From Paraflavisolibacter caeni (GTDB lineage Bacteria > Bacteroidota > Bacteroidia > Chitinophagales > Chitinophagaceae), in assembly GCF_025628885.1 (NCBI RefSeq), contig NZ_JAOTIF010000025.1, positions 1-64,000 of the forward strand: a stretch of 64,000 nt of DNA, written 5' to 3'. The position numbers and the translations under genes were made by a program. Positions 9,486 to 18,983 of the stretch are shown in pieces; position 1 is the stretch's first letter, and every line of letters starts with the position of its first letter. The notes under the pieces are model-generated. The model worked only from the letters and a program-made list of their open reading frames with translations, did no database searches and was not told where the DNA came from.

Positions 9486-11459
9486 ATGAAAAAAATATTA
9501 GGATCCATCTGCTTAGCTGCGGTAATGTTTACCGGTTGTAAGCAGGATTTCCTCGAGGATATGAAGAGCTACGATAAGTTTGATGAGAACTTATTCAAAA
9601 ACCAGGCACAGACAGGCTGGTATATCGACAGGGTGTATTATGATTACTTTTCTGCCTATAAATCGCCAATTGTTACCTTGGTTGGGACATATGACGATGC
9701 TCGTACAAAAATGACGGAAGAGATCGGTGGAACTGTTGGCAATTACATTAATCCTCAGAAGACTTTGGTGAACTCGCAGGATGCAGATGCCTATTATGGC
9801 GCTCCTCTTGCAGCTAGTTTATCGAATAATCCTTATACTCGTATTCGTAACTGTAATGTCCTGTTATCTAAAATAGACTCAGTAGGAAAAGACCTGCCTC
9901 TTTCATTTAGAAAAACATCCCGTGGACAAATGTTTTTACTCAGAGCGCTTCAGTATTTTGATCTGGTACGTGTTTATGGTGGTGTTCCCATCATAACAAC
10001 CGTTCAGGATACCAAAGATGCGCCTGAAACAATTCAAGTGCCTCGTGCAAAATCTTCAGAAGTTTTTGCTCAAATTGTAAAAGACCTTGATTCTGCTGCC
10101 GCTTTATTGCCTATGCAATGGGATGGTGCTAATTTTGGTCGGTTCACAGGTGCAGCTGCGCTGGCTATGAAGAGCCGTGTGTTGCTCACTGCTGCCAGCC
10201 CTTTATTTAATACTAATTGGGATAATTCAAGTGATGCTAAATGGCAAGCGGCATTGGATGCGGGTCTGGCTGCTGAAACAGCGTTGACTAATGCCGGATA
10301 TGGCTTGTATGGTGCTGGTACTACTAAAGGTAAAGATTGGGCTGAAATGTGGTATAAGAATGATAATGCTTTCAACAAAGAAGCTATCATGGTGCAGTTG
10401 TTAACCAATTCTACTTTAAACACAGGCACGAATTTGAATGGTTGGGAAAAATCGATCAGGGTAGCTAAGCAAAAAGGTAGTGGCGGTATTGCTGCTCCTA
10501 AAGAAATGATCGATCTGTTCCCACTGGCAGACGGTACCCGTCCTACTGCTGCAAATGGATACGATGCGCTCAACTTCTTCATGAACAGGGATCCCAGGTT
10601 CTACCGCACGTTTGCTTTCTCTGGTTCTAAGTGGCCAATAGCAGAGACCGATGTACCTTCTGTAATTTGGTTGTACAGATGGAAAAATGGATCCACCCCT
10701 GTTTATAGCGATGGTAACTCCGTGACTAGCCCTGCTGTAGTTTCTAAAATGACAACTCCGAAAGCTAGTTATCTTGTCGGCCTGGATCGTACGGGTACCG
10801 ATATTATGGAATACCGCTATGCAGAGTTGTTATTGAACATTGCTGAATGTTATGCTGCTAAAGGTGATATTGCTAATTGTGTTATTTATCTTGGAAAGAT
10901 TCGTAATCGTGTAGGTATCCCTTCTGCCAACAATTATGGCATTGGCCCCTTAGCTGATAAATATGCTGCTATTGAAGCATGTTTGTACGAGCGTCGTGTT
11001 GAGTTGGCTTATGAAGGCAAACGCTTCTGGGATATTCAACGTTGGATGCTGTATAATGATGACGCTGCCGCAGGTAATAACACCTGTGCCAAATTAGGAA
11101 TTGCTCCAATTAATGGTACCGCTCGCACTGGCCAGCATTGGCAGTATAAAACTACTACTACGAGCAATACTGATCCATTGACGGCTGCAAGGGGTACGAT
11201 CTCTATTGACCCGGATGCTGCTGATTTCCAAACACAATTGCAGGCTCTGAAAACTTTTGTTCAAAACAACATAGTGCTTTCTTCTCCGGATAAACCGATG
11301 GATAATATCAATGGTACATCAGTATCAATTAACTTCAGACAGAACTATTATCTTTCTGGAATAAAAGATAATGTACTTTCTGTGAATCCATGGTTGACAC
11401 AAACTATTGGATGGAATGATTATAGTGGTGCTCTTGGAACATTTGATTATAAACAATAA
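9486..11459 (+). CDS. susD: SusD/RagB-family surface glycan-binding lipoprotein 1
   Basis: This surface lipoprotein captures glycan and caps SusC1. The signal MKKILGSICLAAVMFTGCKQ has its lipobox Cys at position 18. The protein has 657 residues. Typical SusD/TPR features include RGQMFLLRALQYFDLVRVYGG near residues 145-165, YRYAELLLNIAECYA near 445, and the RRVELAYEGKRFWDIQRW motif near 505. The C-terminal NPWLTQTIGWNDY resembles other SusD ends. It is co-transcribed with susC1, and a hairpin follows the stop codon. Confidence 0.94.
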   Translation: MKKILGSICLAAVMFTGCKQDFLEDMKSYDKFDENLFKNQAQTGWYIDRVYYDYFSAYKSPIVTLVGTYDDARTKMTEEIGGTVGNYINPQKTLVNSQDADAYYGAPLAASLSNNPYTRIRNCNVLLSKIDSVGKDLPLSFRKTSRGQMFLLRALQYFDLVRVYGGVPIITTVQDTKDAPETIQVPRAKSSEVFAQIVKDLDSAAALLPMQWDGANFGRFTGAAALAMKSRVLLTAASPLFNTNWDNSSDAKWQAALDAGLAAETALTNAGYGLYGAGTTKGKDWAEMWYKNDNAFNKEAIMVQLLTNSTLNTGTNLNGWEKSIRVAKQKGSGGIAAPKEMIDLFPLADGTRPTAANGYDALNFFMNRDPRFYRTFAFSGSKWPIAETDVPSVIWLYRWKNGSTPVYSDGNSVTSPAVVSKMTTPKASYLVGLDRTGTDIMEYRYAELLLNIAECYAAKGDIANCVIYLGKIRNRVGIPSANNYGIGPLADKYAAIEACLYERRVELAYEGKRFWDIQRWMLYNDDAAAGNNTCAKLGIAPINGTARTGQHWQYKTTTTSNTDPLTAARGTISIDPDAADFQTQLQALKTFVQNNIVLSSPDKPMDNINGTSVSINFRQNYYLSGIKDNVLSVNPWLTQTIGWNDYSGALGTFDYKQ

Positions 11460-11472
11460 ATAATCAGCAATG

Positions 11473-11510
11473 CAAGGGGAATGTTTAGCATTCCCCTTGT
11501 TGTAACTTTT
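11473..11510 (+). terminator. Hairpin between susD1 and pectate lyase (possible attenuator)
   Basis: CAAGGGGAATG at 11473-11483 is the exact reverse complement of 11489-11499 with a TTTAG loop. The following sequence is only moderately T-rich (TTGTAACTTTT). The next gene is on the same strand with no module 1 site of its own. The hairpin may therefore be a leaky terminator that lowers lyase expression relative to SusCD. Confidence 0.6.
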
Positions 11511-11583
11511 AATAGACGGTTTTGCTTGCTTGCCGGGATTTTATTGATTTACAAACTTTAAAACAAGTAAACCGAATTTGAAG

Positions 11584-13239
11584 ATGAAAATGAATTTTGT
11601 CAAGTCTTTATTGTTTGCCTCGGCTATCGGAGCAGTACAAACCGTTTCTGCCCAATATCCTGATATCCCAAAGGATGTGAAAGCATGGTCTGATTCGTTG
11701 ATGGAAGCGGCCCGTTTGCATTCCGATTCTGCATGGGAAAAGGCAAAGCCCATCATGGAAAAAGAAGCCATGGAAGGCAAACCTTTTATTCCATGGGCTT
11801 CACGTTATGATGAATTACCTCAAGCCAGTATCCCAGCTTTTCCCGGTGCAGAAGGCGGTGGTAAATACTCCTTCGGCGGTCGTGGTGGTAAAGTATACGT
11901 AGTGACAAATTTGAACGATGATGGTCCCGGAAGTCTGCGTTGGGCATGCGAACAAGGCGGCGCCAGAACCATTGTTTTCAATGTGGCGGGGATCATCCGC
12001 CTGAAAACGCCGTTGATCATCCGTGCTCCTTACATTACCATTGCCGGCCAAACGGCTCCCGGTGATGGAGTTTGTATTGCAGGAGAATCTGTTTGGATCA
12101 ATACCCATGATGTGATCATTCGCTATATGCGTTTCCGCAGGGGCGAAACAAATGTTGGTAGAAGAGATGATGCCATTGGCGGTAACCCAATTGGTAATAT
12201 CATGATTGACCACGTATCTGCCTCCTGGGGATTGGATGAAAACATGTCCATGTACCGGCATATGTATAACGACAGCACCGGCAAAATTGAAGACAAGTTC
12301 GGAACCGTTAATATTACGATCCAGAACTCAATTTTTTCTGAATCATTGGATACCTGGAACCATGCATTTGGCAGTACGCTGGGTGGAGAGAATTGTACGT
12401 TCATGCGCAACCTTTGGGCGAACAATACAGGACGTAACCCATCTGTGGGTTGGAATGGCATCTTCAATTTTGTGAACAACGTGGTTTTCAACTGGGTACA
12501 CCGTTCAATTGATGGAGGAGATTACCGTGCTCAGTTCAATATCATCAACAATTATTTCAAACCAGGTCCTGCTACCCCTAAGAATACACCTGTAGGACAC
12601 CGTATCCTGAAACCTGAGTCTGGTCGTAGTAAACTGAAATACCATGTATATGGAAGGTGCTATGTAAATGGTAATATTATGGAAGGTTATCCGGAGATTA
12701 CAAAAGATAACTGGAATGGTGGCGTTCAGGTGGAAGAAGAAAACAATGCAGGTAAATACACTCCGTTCATGAAGGTGAACAAACCTTTGCCCATGACTGA
12801 GTTGACTATTCTATCTGCACAAGATGCTTTCAATTATGCCATCAATAATGCGGGAGCTACTTTACCAAAAAGGGATGCTGTAGATAAGAGGATTGCTGAG
12901 CAAATCAGAACCGGTAAAATAGATTATAAAGAAGGAGTGAAGTTGCCTGAGACTCAATTCAAGCACCGTCGTTTACCTATCGATTCTTATAAGATTGGCA
13001 TTATCACTGATCCAAGCCAGGTGGGTGGATATCCTGAATATAAAGGAACACCTTACAAAGATTCTGACAACGATGGTATGCCTGATGCATGGGAGATTAA
13101 AGTGGGCTTGAATCCAAACAATGCAGCAGATGCAGGCCTGGATAAAAATAAAGATGGTTATACCAATATTGAAGAATATTTGAATAGTGTAGTAGATCTG
13201 AAAAATGTAAAACCTGTGGTGGCGAAAAAGTCTATTTAA
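11584..13239 (+). CDS. Secreted pectate lyase, PL1-like, with calcium-repeat tail
   Basis: This enzyme probably cleaves homogalacturonan or pectate by beta-elimination outside the cytoplasm. The start used is the ATG at 11584 (551 residues); an in-frame TTG six bases earlier is less likely. A signal peptide spans about 1-23 (AVQTVSA before QYP). The catalytic parallel beta-helix begins at FPGAEGGG (86-93) with SFGGRGGKVYVVTNLND. Family motifs include IAGQTAPGDG, NTHDVIIRYMRFRRGE and IMIDHVSASWGLDENMS. A C-terminal aspartate-rich repeat (DSDNDGMPDAWE, then DKNKDGYTNIEEYLN, from about 493) looks like a thrombospondin-3/dockerin-type calcium site. A close paralogue lies at 25888. Confidence 0.88.
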   Translation: MKMNFVKSLLFASAIGAVQTVSAQYPDIPKDVKAWSDSLMEAARLHSDSAWEKAKPIMEKEAMEGKPFIPWASRYDELPQASIPAFPGAEGGGKYSFGGRGGKVYVVTNLNDDGPGSLRWACEQGGARTIVFNVAGIIRLKTPLIIRAPYITIAGQTAPGDGVCIAGESVWINTHDVIIRYMRFRRGETNVGRRDDAIGGNPIGNIMIDHVSASWGLDENMSMYRHMYNDSTGKIEDKFGTVNITIQNSIFSESLDTWNHAFGSTLGGENCTFMRNLWANNTGRNPSVGWNGIFNFVNNVVFNWVHRSIDGGDYRAQFNIINNYFKPGPATPKNTPVGHRILKPESGRSKLKYHVYGRCYVNGNIMEGYPEITKDNWNGGVQVEEENNAGKYTPFMKVNKPLPMTELTILSAQDAFNYAINNAGATLPKRDAVDKRIAEQIRTGKIDYKEGVKLPETQFKHRRLPIDSYKIGIITDPSQVGGYPEYKGTPYKDSDNDGMPDAWEIKVGLNPNNAADAGLDKNKDGYTNIEEYLNSVVDLKNVKPVVAKKSI

Positions 13240-13264
13240 AACCCGTTTTAATCATTCTATAAGG

Positions 13265-13296
13265 AAAACAGCCTGTCAGCAATGACAGGCTGTTTT
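13265..13296. terminator. Bidirectional terminator between pectate lyase and gntR
   Basis: AAAACAGCCTGTCA at 13265-13278 pairs exactly with TGACAGGCTGTTTT at 13283-13296 with a GCAA loop. The A/T flanks give a T run on either strand. It separates the convergent pectate lyase and regulator genes. Confidence 0.9.
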
Positions 13297-13297
13297 A

Positions 13298-14329
13298 TTA
13301 TAAAGAGTTCCTTAAGTTCAAATAGAAGTTCACTTCAACTTGTTTTATTGCCTGGCTGAGAATTAATTCAGCTGTTTTTTCGCCCAACATTTGAAAATCT
13401 GTGGAGATGGTTGTAATACCATTAAGGAGCACTTTTTTGATAGAGGTTTCATTATAGGAGATGATGCCAATGTCTTCTCCAATAACAAGATTTTCTTCAA
13501 GCGATTTTTCAATCAGTGTTACCAGGTCATCTTCAAGAAGGTTGATATAAACCTCGCCGCGTGCAAGGGGTACTTTTTTAATATCAGAAATGATGTTGTA
13601 ATTAAAGGCATATTCCTGGCAAAAAGCAGTAAAGCCTGTAATGATTTCAGAAGGATAATAAGTATATTCCGGGAATATAATATTAAGAGCATGGTATTTA
13701 CTCAACCTGGGTAAAGCCTGTTCCAAAGAACGATAAATGTCTTTTTCAAAGTTTTCATATACTGCTCTGAAATTTCCTGTTACACGGGGAATAATTTTAT
13801 CTAACAGGATCAATTTATCTTTTGGAATGGTATTGATGAATTTATGAGCGTTTTCCGATCCCTCCAAAAAGTGAGGCATAATAATGTAATAATCATAGTC
13901 CTCCTTACAGTTCAGTAATAGCTTTTTGAATAAGGTAAAATTATTATTATAAACATACATGTCTATAGTGGCTGCATCTCCCAATTTATTGGCAAGGGAT
14001 TCATAAATAATTTTCTTGTGAGCACTAAGCTTATTGAACAACAAGAATATCTTGATGATTTTATCAACGTTAGTATTTTTTACGTAATAACCCTTTCCCG
14101 GAAAAGAACCAATAATGCCAGTTTTCTTTAAATGCTTATAGGCTTTTTCTACACTGTCTCTTGAAATTTCAAACTCAAAACTTAATTCATTGATAGATGG
14201 CAGTGGGTCATCAATATTCAGCTTCTCTGTTGCAATAGCTTTGATAATTGAGTTAACTAACTGCTGGTATTTTGGCATCGCAGAATATTCATCTATATGA
14301 ATCAATTTATAGAAAGGATGAGAGGTCAT
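13298..14329 (-). CDS. GntR-family transcriptional regulator with sugar-binding-type sensor
   Basis: The product has 343 residues. The N-terminal winged helix-turn-helix (about residues 15-85) contains MPKYQQLVNSIIKAIATEKL, DPLPSINELSFEFEISRDSV and EKAYKHLKKTGIIGSFPGKG, the classic GntR layout. The remaining 250 residues resemble the periplasmic-binding-protein/LacI-like sensor found on GntR regulators in Bacteroidota (GEDIGIISYNETSIKKVLLNGITTISTDFQMLG near the C-terminus). It is divergent from the aldolase/kinase operon, so it probably controls that operon in response to an intermediate or the substrate. The module 2 site at 14443 and its twin at 20615 are the best operator candidates. Activator or repressor cannot be told from sequence. 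Confidence 0.9.
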   Translation of the reverse strand: MTSHPFYKLIHIDEYSAMPKYQQLVNSIIKAIATEKLNIDDPLPSINELSFEFEISRDSVEKAYKHLKKTGIIGSFPGKGYYVKNTNVDKIIKIFLLFNKLSAHKKIIYESLANKLGDAATIDMYVYNNNFTLFKKLLLNCKEDYDYYIIMPHFLEGSENAHKFINTIPKDKLILLDKIIPRVTGNFRAVYENFEKDIYRSLEQALPRLSKYHALNIIFPEYTYYPSEIITGFTAFCQEYAFNYNIISDIKKVPLARGEVYINLLEDDLVTLIEKSLEENLVIGEDIGIISYNETSIKKVLLNGITTISTDFQMLGEKTAELILSQAIKQVEVNFYLNLRNSL

Positions 14330-14430
14330 ACCATAAATGTATTTCTGGTAAAAAGTAGAATTTTACCTCTGCTAAAATAGAAAATATTCCAGGTGTAATT
14401 GAAATAAAATGCAAGAGTGGTAAACAATTG

Positions 14431-14480
14431 CAGGTACCGAAAGTACAGGATGGTTACGCTTTTTTTCAAAGTTAAATTTG
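14431..14480 (+). promoter_or_regulatory. Module 2 promoter/operator, copy X (catabolic operon)
   Basis: GTACAGGATGGTT begins at 14443 and the -7 box TAAATTTG is at 14473-14480, 30 bases later. The same words at the same spacing occur upstream of SusC2 (20615 and 20645). Weaker similarity extends upstream, with a second GTAC in GGTACCGAAAGTAC. The conserved block covers the -33 region, a place where a GntR regulator could act. The predicted leader to the ATG at 14601 is about 115 bases. Confidence 0.6.
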
Positions 14481-14600
14481 GTAATTGTGAATGTAGTGTG
14501 TTACTCGCCATCAACAAAGAATGGTAGAAATTTTTACCGGCGCATGCCAGGATAAAAAGGATTTAAAAACTTTCATAGATAAATCGATTGTAAAGAAATT

Positions 14601-15812
14601 ATGCTGATTGACATTTTGCCTGTTAAGGATAAACAGAATTTAAAAGAGCTGTTGCCGAATGTAGAAATTCCTGAATTAAAAATACACTTTCCGGGGAAAG
14701 TGGTTTTTGGAAATGATTCATTGAAATACTTACCCGATGAATTGCTTCAGCTTTCCGCATCCAGAGTATTTATCTTAACTATAGCACCGTTACTTCCGCA
14801 AATACAGGATTGTACAGCAAAGCTGAAAGACCTGGGAGTGGAGGTATATACAGATACCAGTATAATCAAAGAGCCATATTTTAGTGACTTTGATAGCATC
14901 ATGAAAAAGGTTGAGTTGTTACATCCAGATGTTGTAGTAGGTATAGGTGGCGGAAGTGTACTGGATGTCGCCAAGCTGATTGCCGCTCAACTGGAAAATG
15001 AGCAATCTCTTCAGGAGTATGTTGGTATTAACTTACTAAAAAGCAGAAAGAAAAAACTGGTTTGTATACCGGCAACATCCGGAACTGGAAGTGAAGTTTC
15101 TCCTAATGCTATATTAGTTGATGATTTGGATAATCAAAAAAAAGGGATCATTAGTCCATATCTGGTACCAGATATGGTATTGGTTGATCCTTTATTGACC
15201 ATTTCAATGCCGCCTGATATTACGGCTGCAACCGGACTGGATGCATTAACACACTGTTTGGAAGCTTATACCAATAAGTTTGCTCATCCATTAATAGATG
15301 TATATGCTTTTGAAGGCATGCGGCAGATAGTTGCTAACCTGGAACTGGCAGTAAAAGAGGGGTCGAATAAGGATGCAAGAGCAGCTGTTGCGATGGGAAG
15401 TTTATTGGGGGGATTTTGTTTAGGTCCGGTTAATACTGCCGGTGTGCATGCATTGTCGTATCCCCTTGGCAGTAATTTTCATTTGCCTCATGGTCTTTCT
15501 AATGCCATACTTTTACCCTATGTAATGGAGTTTAACCTGCCTTCAGCCATTAGCCGGTATGCTCAAGTAGCTATTGCTTTAGGCTGTTGCAGAGAGGAGA
15601 GCGAGGAGGCCACGGCTTATAAAGGTATTGAAAGAATAAAGCGTTTAATAGAAGCATGTGGAATACCTGCAAGGCTACGTGACGTAGGTGTGCCGGAGCA
15701 GGCTATTCCGGAAATGGCTACGGCAGCATTGAAAATAACACGGTTGTTGAAAAACAATCCTCGTACTATAACCATAGAAGATGCCATTGGCATTTATCAA
15801 GCAGCTTATTAA
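14601..15812 (+). CDS. Iron-containing alcohol dehydrogenase
   Basis: This is a cytoplasmic group III (iron-dependent) alcohol dehydrogenase of 403 residues. The nucleotide motif GIGGGSVLDVAK is at about 114-125. CIPATSGTGSEVSPNAILVD follows, and the metal-site segments TGLDALTHCLEAY, HALSYPLGSNFHLPHGLSNA and LPYVMEFN are present. It is the first gene of an operon with an aldolase two bases downstream. Family members reduce or oxidise small hydroxy-aldehydes, including lactaldehyde and succinate semialdehyde. Here I infer that it reduces the four-carbon aldehyde-acid released by the aldolase to a tetronate. A role on lactaldehyde from deoxysugars is the main alternative. Confidence 0.92.
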   Translation: MLIDILPVKDKQNLKELLPNVEIPELKIHFPGKVVFGNDSLKYLPDELLQLSASRVFILTIAPLLPQIQDCTAKLKDLGVEVYTDTSIIKEPYFSDFDSIMKKVELLHPDVVVGIGGGSVLDVAKLIAAQLENEQSLQEYVGINLLKSRKKKLVCIPATSGTGSEVSPNAILVDDLDNQKKGIISPYLVPDMVLVDPLLTISMPPDITAATGLDALTHCLEAYTNKFAHPLIDVYAFEGMRQIVANLELAVKEGSNKDARAAVAMGSLLGGFCLGPVNTAGVHALSYPLGSNFHLPHGLSNAILLPYVMEFNLPSAISRYAQVAIALGCCREESEEATAYKGIERIKRLIEACGIPARLRDVGVPEQAIPEMATAALKITRLLKNNPRTITIEDAIGIYQAAY

Positions 15813-15814
15813 CT

Positions 15815-16750
15815 ATGCGTCCGAAAAAATATACAGGTGTTTTTGTCCCGGTAGTTACTCCTTTAACCGCAGATCATCAATTAGATGAAAATGCAGTGGA
15901 AAAATTGTTGCGCAATTTTCAGCAGGAAAATGTTGTACCATTTATCCTGGGTACTACTGGTGAAGTTGCTTCACTGCCGTTAAGTGTGAAAAGGAATTAT
16001 ATAAAGAAGGCTGTAAGCCTAAAAAGAAGGGATGATCTCATTTTTGCGGGTGTTTCTTCCAATTGCCTGCAGGAATCTGTAGAACTGGCTAAATATTGTT
16101 TTGATTCTGGTATAGATGCGGTGGTGGCTACACTGCCAGCTTATTTTAGTCTTACAGAAAATGAGATGCTGAATTATTTTGAAACTTTGACAGAAAAAGT
16201 GGCTGGTCCGGTGATCATATATAACATTCCTGCAACCACACACATGTCCATCCCTCTGAAAATAATCGAAACATTGAGTTATCATCAGCATATTGTTGGT
16301 ATAAAAGATTCTGAAAGAAGTGAAGATCGGTTACTGGAATCGCTCCAGCTTTGGTCTCAACGTGAGGACTTTTCCCATTTGATCGGCTGGGCGGCTAAAT
16401 CAGCCAAAGCCCTTTTGAATGGCAGTGACGGATTGGTGCCCAGTACAGCAAATTTTTGTCCGGGGCTTTACCGGCAGTTGTATGAGGCAGGGCGCAAGGG
16501 CAATCAGGAAATAACTGAGGCCCTGCAACGTGTATCTGATGATCTTGGGAATATTTATCAGAGTGGGCGAACATTAGGTACCTCATTATGGGCATTAAAA
16601 GTGATTCTACAGGAAGAGGGGCTATGCCAGCCTTATGTGATGCCGCCGCTCCTTGATCAGGATGAAAAAGAAGCAGAAATTGTAAAGTTGCAGTGGAAGC
16701 AAATAAAAGAGCATTTATTAATAAACAAAGAAAAAGTGCAAATTGTATAA
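15815..16750 (+). CDS. DHDPS/N-acetylneuraminate lyase-family aldolase
   Basis: This class I pyruvate-type aldolase has 311 residues. The pyruvate-binding GTTGE is at 46-50, the catalytic Tyr is in IIYNIPATT (Tyr136), and the Schiff-base Lys is in IVGIKDSE (Lys164). The family catalyses aldol addition to, or release of, pyruvate. In an operon with an alcohol dehydrogenase, a tetronate-type kinase and PdxA2, biosynthetic DapA is unlikely and cleavage of a 2-keto-3-deoxy sugar acid is more likely. A C7 diacid such as Dha would yield pyruvate and a C4 aldehyde-acid. It begins two bases after the preceding stop codon, so translation is probably coupled. Confidence 0.9.
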   Translation: MRPKKYTGVFVPVVTPLTADHQLDENAVEKLLRNFQQENVVPFILGTTGEVASLPLSVKRNYIKKAVSLKRRDDLIFAGVSSNCLQESVELAKYCFDSGIDAVVATLPAYFSLTENEMLNYFETLTEKVAGPVIIYNIPATTHMSIPLKIIETLSYHQHIVGIKDSERSEDRLLESLQLWSQREDFSHLIGWAAKSAKALLNGSDGLVPSTANFCPGLYRQLYEAGRKGNQEITEALQRVSDDLGNIYQSGRTLGTSLWALKVILQEEGLCQPYVMPPLLDQDEKEAEIVKLQWKQIKEHLLINKEKVQIV

Positions 16751-16760
16751 AAATATTGGT

Positions 16761-17795
16761 ATGTCATTAAAACCAATTATTGGTATTACCATGGGTGATC
16801 CGGCTAGTATCGGACCCGAAATCGCCGTAAGGGCTTTGCTCGAAGAAAAGATATACAATATCTGCAGGCCTTTAATAGTAGGTGATGCTGGTGTTTTTCA
16901 ATATATTATTGACCATTTGCAGCTGGACGTTTCCATTCGTCCTGTGCAAAATGTAGCTGAGGCAAAGTTTGAAAGAGGCGTGATCGACGTATTGGATCTG
17001 CATAATGTTGACCTGCAAAATTTGGAATGGGGAAAGATTTCAGCCATGGCAGGTAATGCTTCGTTTGAGGCAGTAAAGACAGTTATTGACCTGGCATTAA
17101 ATGGTGAAGTAGATGCGACAGTAACTGGGCCTATCAATAAAAAATCAATCAATGAGGCTGGTCATCATTTTGCCGGGCATACCGAAATTTATGCGCATTA
17201 TACCGGTACGAATAAATATGCCATGTTGCTTGTAGAAGACAACATGAAAGTGATCCATGTCTCAACACATGTTTCGCTACGCCAGGCCTGTGACCTGGTT
17301 AAAAAAGAACGCATTCTGGAAGTGGTTCATCTGCTGCATGATGGTTTGCTGCAATTAGGTGAATCGAATCTGAAGATTGGCGTTGCAGGTTTAAACCCGC
17401 ATGCTGGTGATTCCGGGTTGTTTGGTACAGAGGATGAACAGGAAATTGAACCAGCCGTGCAGGAAGCCAGAATTCAAGGTTTTGATGTTGAAGGTCCTGT
17501 TCCTGCTGACACGTTATTTTCAAAAGCGGCTACAGGTCATTTTGGAGGTATTGTGGCCATGTATCACGACCAGGGGCATATACCCTTTAAACTCTCTGGC
17601 TTTAAATGGAATGCTCAAAAAGGACAGATGGAAAGTGTAAAAGGAGTGAACATTACTATGGGCCTGCCTATTATCAGAACATCTGTAGATCATGGAACTG
17701 CATTTGAAATTGCAGGCAAAGGTGTCGCTAGTCCCGATGCAATGATCTTAGCCATTGAATCTGCTGTTCAGTTATGTCAAAATAAAAAAAATTAA
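16761..17795 (+). CDS. pdxA2: PdxA2-like 4-phospho-D-threonate dehydrogenase
   Basis: The product belongs to the PdxA family, about 344 residues from the ATG at 16761; an upstream TTG at 16743 overlaps the preceding gene. Family motifs are GITMGDPASIGPE at the N-terminus, the metal-site HFAGHTEIYAH near 132-142, GLNPHAGDSGLFG and MYHDQGHIPFKL. PdxA makes a vitamin B6 intermediate, but PdxA2 paralogues next to DUF1537 kinases oxidatively decarboxylate 4-phospho-D-threonate to DHAP. The next gene here is that kinase, so the catabolic PdxA2 role is favoured. Confidence 0.85.
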   Translation: MSLKPIIGITMGDPASIGPEIAVRALLEEKIYNICRPLIVGDAGVFQYIIDHLQLDVSIRPVQNVAEAKFERGVIDVLDLHNVDLQNLEWGKISAMAGNASFEAVKTVIDLALNGEVDATVTGPINKKSINEAGHHFAGHTEIYAHYTGTNKYAMLLVEDNMKVIHVSTHVSLRQACDLVKKERILEVVHLLHDGLLQLGESNLKIGVAGLNPHAGDSGLFGTEDEQEIEPAVQEARIQGFDVEGPVPADTLFSKAATGHFGGIVAMYHDQGHIPFKLSGFKWNAQKGQMESVKGVNITMGLPIIRTSVDHGTAFEIAGKGVASPDAMILAIESAVQLCQNKKN

Positions 17796-17805
17796 ATATC
17801 AAACA

Positions 17806-18963
17806 ATGATTGTTGTACTTGCCGACGATCTGACCGGGGCTGCAGAATTAGGGGGTATTGCTTTACATTATAATCTGGATATTGAAATAAACATGTCCGT
17901 GAATCCCCGATCCAACGCCAATTTCCTGATTATCTCTACTGATACCCGTGCGATGCCCAAAGAAAAAGCTGGAGTGGAAGCGGCTAAGGCTACTGCCAAA
18001 GCCATGAAGTTGAAGCCCAAAATGATTTTTAAGAAAATCGACTCAGTATTGAGGGGGCATATATTACCAGAAATAAATGCTCAATTGAAACAATTGAATT
18101 TGCATAAAGCTTTACTGGTACCGGCTAATCCTGCTTTGGGCAGAACCCTTACAAATGGGATGTATTATATCAATGGTCAACCGATTCATGAGAGCGGTTT
18201 TTCCAAGGACCCCGAGTTTGCCATAAAAAGTTCAAGAGTGGCAGATATGCTGCATGCACATGATGAACCTTTATATGTGATAAGCAACCAGGAGCCTTTA
18301 CCGGAATCTGGTATCATAGTGGGTGAAGCCCAAACAACTGATGATTTAAATAGATGGGCATCTCAAATAGACACAGATACATTGATCGCTGGTGCTGCAG
18401 GTTTCTTTTCTGCGCTATTAGATAAAATGAATCTAGAACCTAGAACCAGTATTGAAAGCGAGGATACAATTTTTGGCAAACCTGCCTTGTTTGTTTGCGG
18501 AACAGCTTTTGGAAAAAGTGTTGAAGCAATAAAAAGTATAAAAAAGAAAGGTGGACCGGTGAGTTATATGCCTAAAGAAATTATAGCATCCTCCAATCCG
18601 GCAGATTCTTATTACCAGCAATGGAGTGATGAAGTGGTTTCTTTACTGGCTGCTAAAGGAAAGGCCATCATCGCTATTGATGAAAAAACCACTAAGGATA
18701 TTGACTTAAGTACCGCTGATTTACGGGAAAAGACAGCCCAGGCAGTTGAATACATCCTGGAGAAAGTGTATGTCCGTGAACTGTTGGTAGAAGGAGGATC
18801 TACGGCATCCACCATTATTAAAAAGCTGCAGTTCAATCGCTTTTTCCCAATCAAAGAATTAATGCCTGGTGTGATCCGTATGAGTGTAGAAGGGAAGGAT
18901 GATTTTTACCTGACCCTTAAGCCAGGAAGTTATGACTGGCCTGCTCACATCTGGAAGTTTTAA
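17806..18963 (+). CDS. dtnK: DUF1537 four-carbon acid-sugar kinase (D-threonate kinase-like)
   Basis: The start used is the ATG at 17806 (385 residues). A TTG-led extension from 17755 overlaps pdxA2 and is unlikely. The N-terminal IVVLADDLTGAAELGG is the DUF1537 hallmark. The C-terminal domain carries LLVEGGSTASTIIKKL and GVIRMSVEGKDDFYLTLKPG, the nucleotide-binding part. Characterised members phosphorylate D-threonate, L-threonate or D-erythronate at O4. Pairing with PdxA2, and the absence of OtnI/OtnC partners, points to D-threonate. Confidence 0.87.
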   Translation: MIVVLADDLTGAAELGGIALHYNLDIEINMSVNPRSNANFLIISTDTRAMPKEKAGVEAAKATAKAMKLKPKMIFKKIDSVLRGHILPEINAQLKQLNLHKALLVPANPALGRTLTNGMYYINGQPIHESGFSKDPEFAIKSSRVADMLHAHDEPLYVISNQEPLPESGIIVGEAQTTDDLNRWASQIDTDTLIAGAAGFFSALLDKMNLEPRTSIESEDTIFGKPALFVCGTAFGKSVEAIKSIKKKGGPVSYMPKEIIASSNPADSYYQQWSDEVVSLLAAKGKAIIAIDEKTTKDIDLSTADLREKTAQAVEYILEKVYVRELLVEGGSTASTIIKKLQFNRFFPIKELMPGVIRMSVEGKDDFYLTLKPGSYDWPAHIWKF

Positions 18964-18983
18964 CTATAGATTAATTGCACCAT

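Noticed and set aside
15815-16750. Biosynthetic dihydrodipicolinate synthase (DapA)
   Set aside because: The catabolic operon context with kinase, PdxA2 and transporter makes a sugar-acid aldolase far more likely.
16743-16760. TTG start of pdxA2 and similar TTG starts at 17755, 18975 and 44529
   Set aside because: Each overlaps the upstream gene or lies just before an in-frame ATG that gives the normal family N-terminus.
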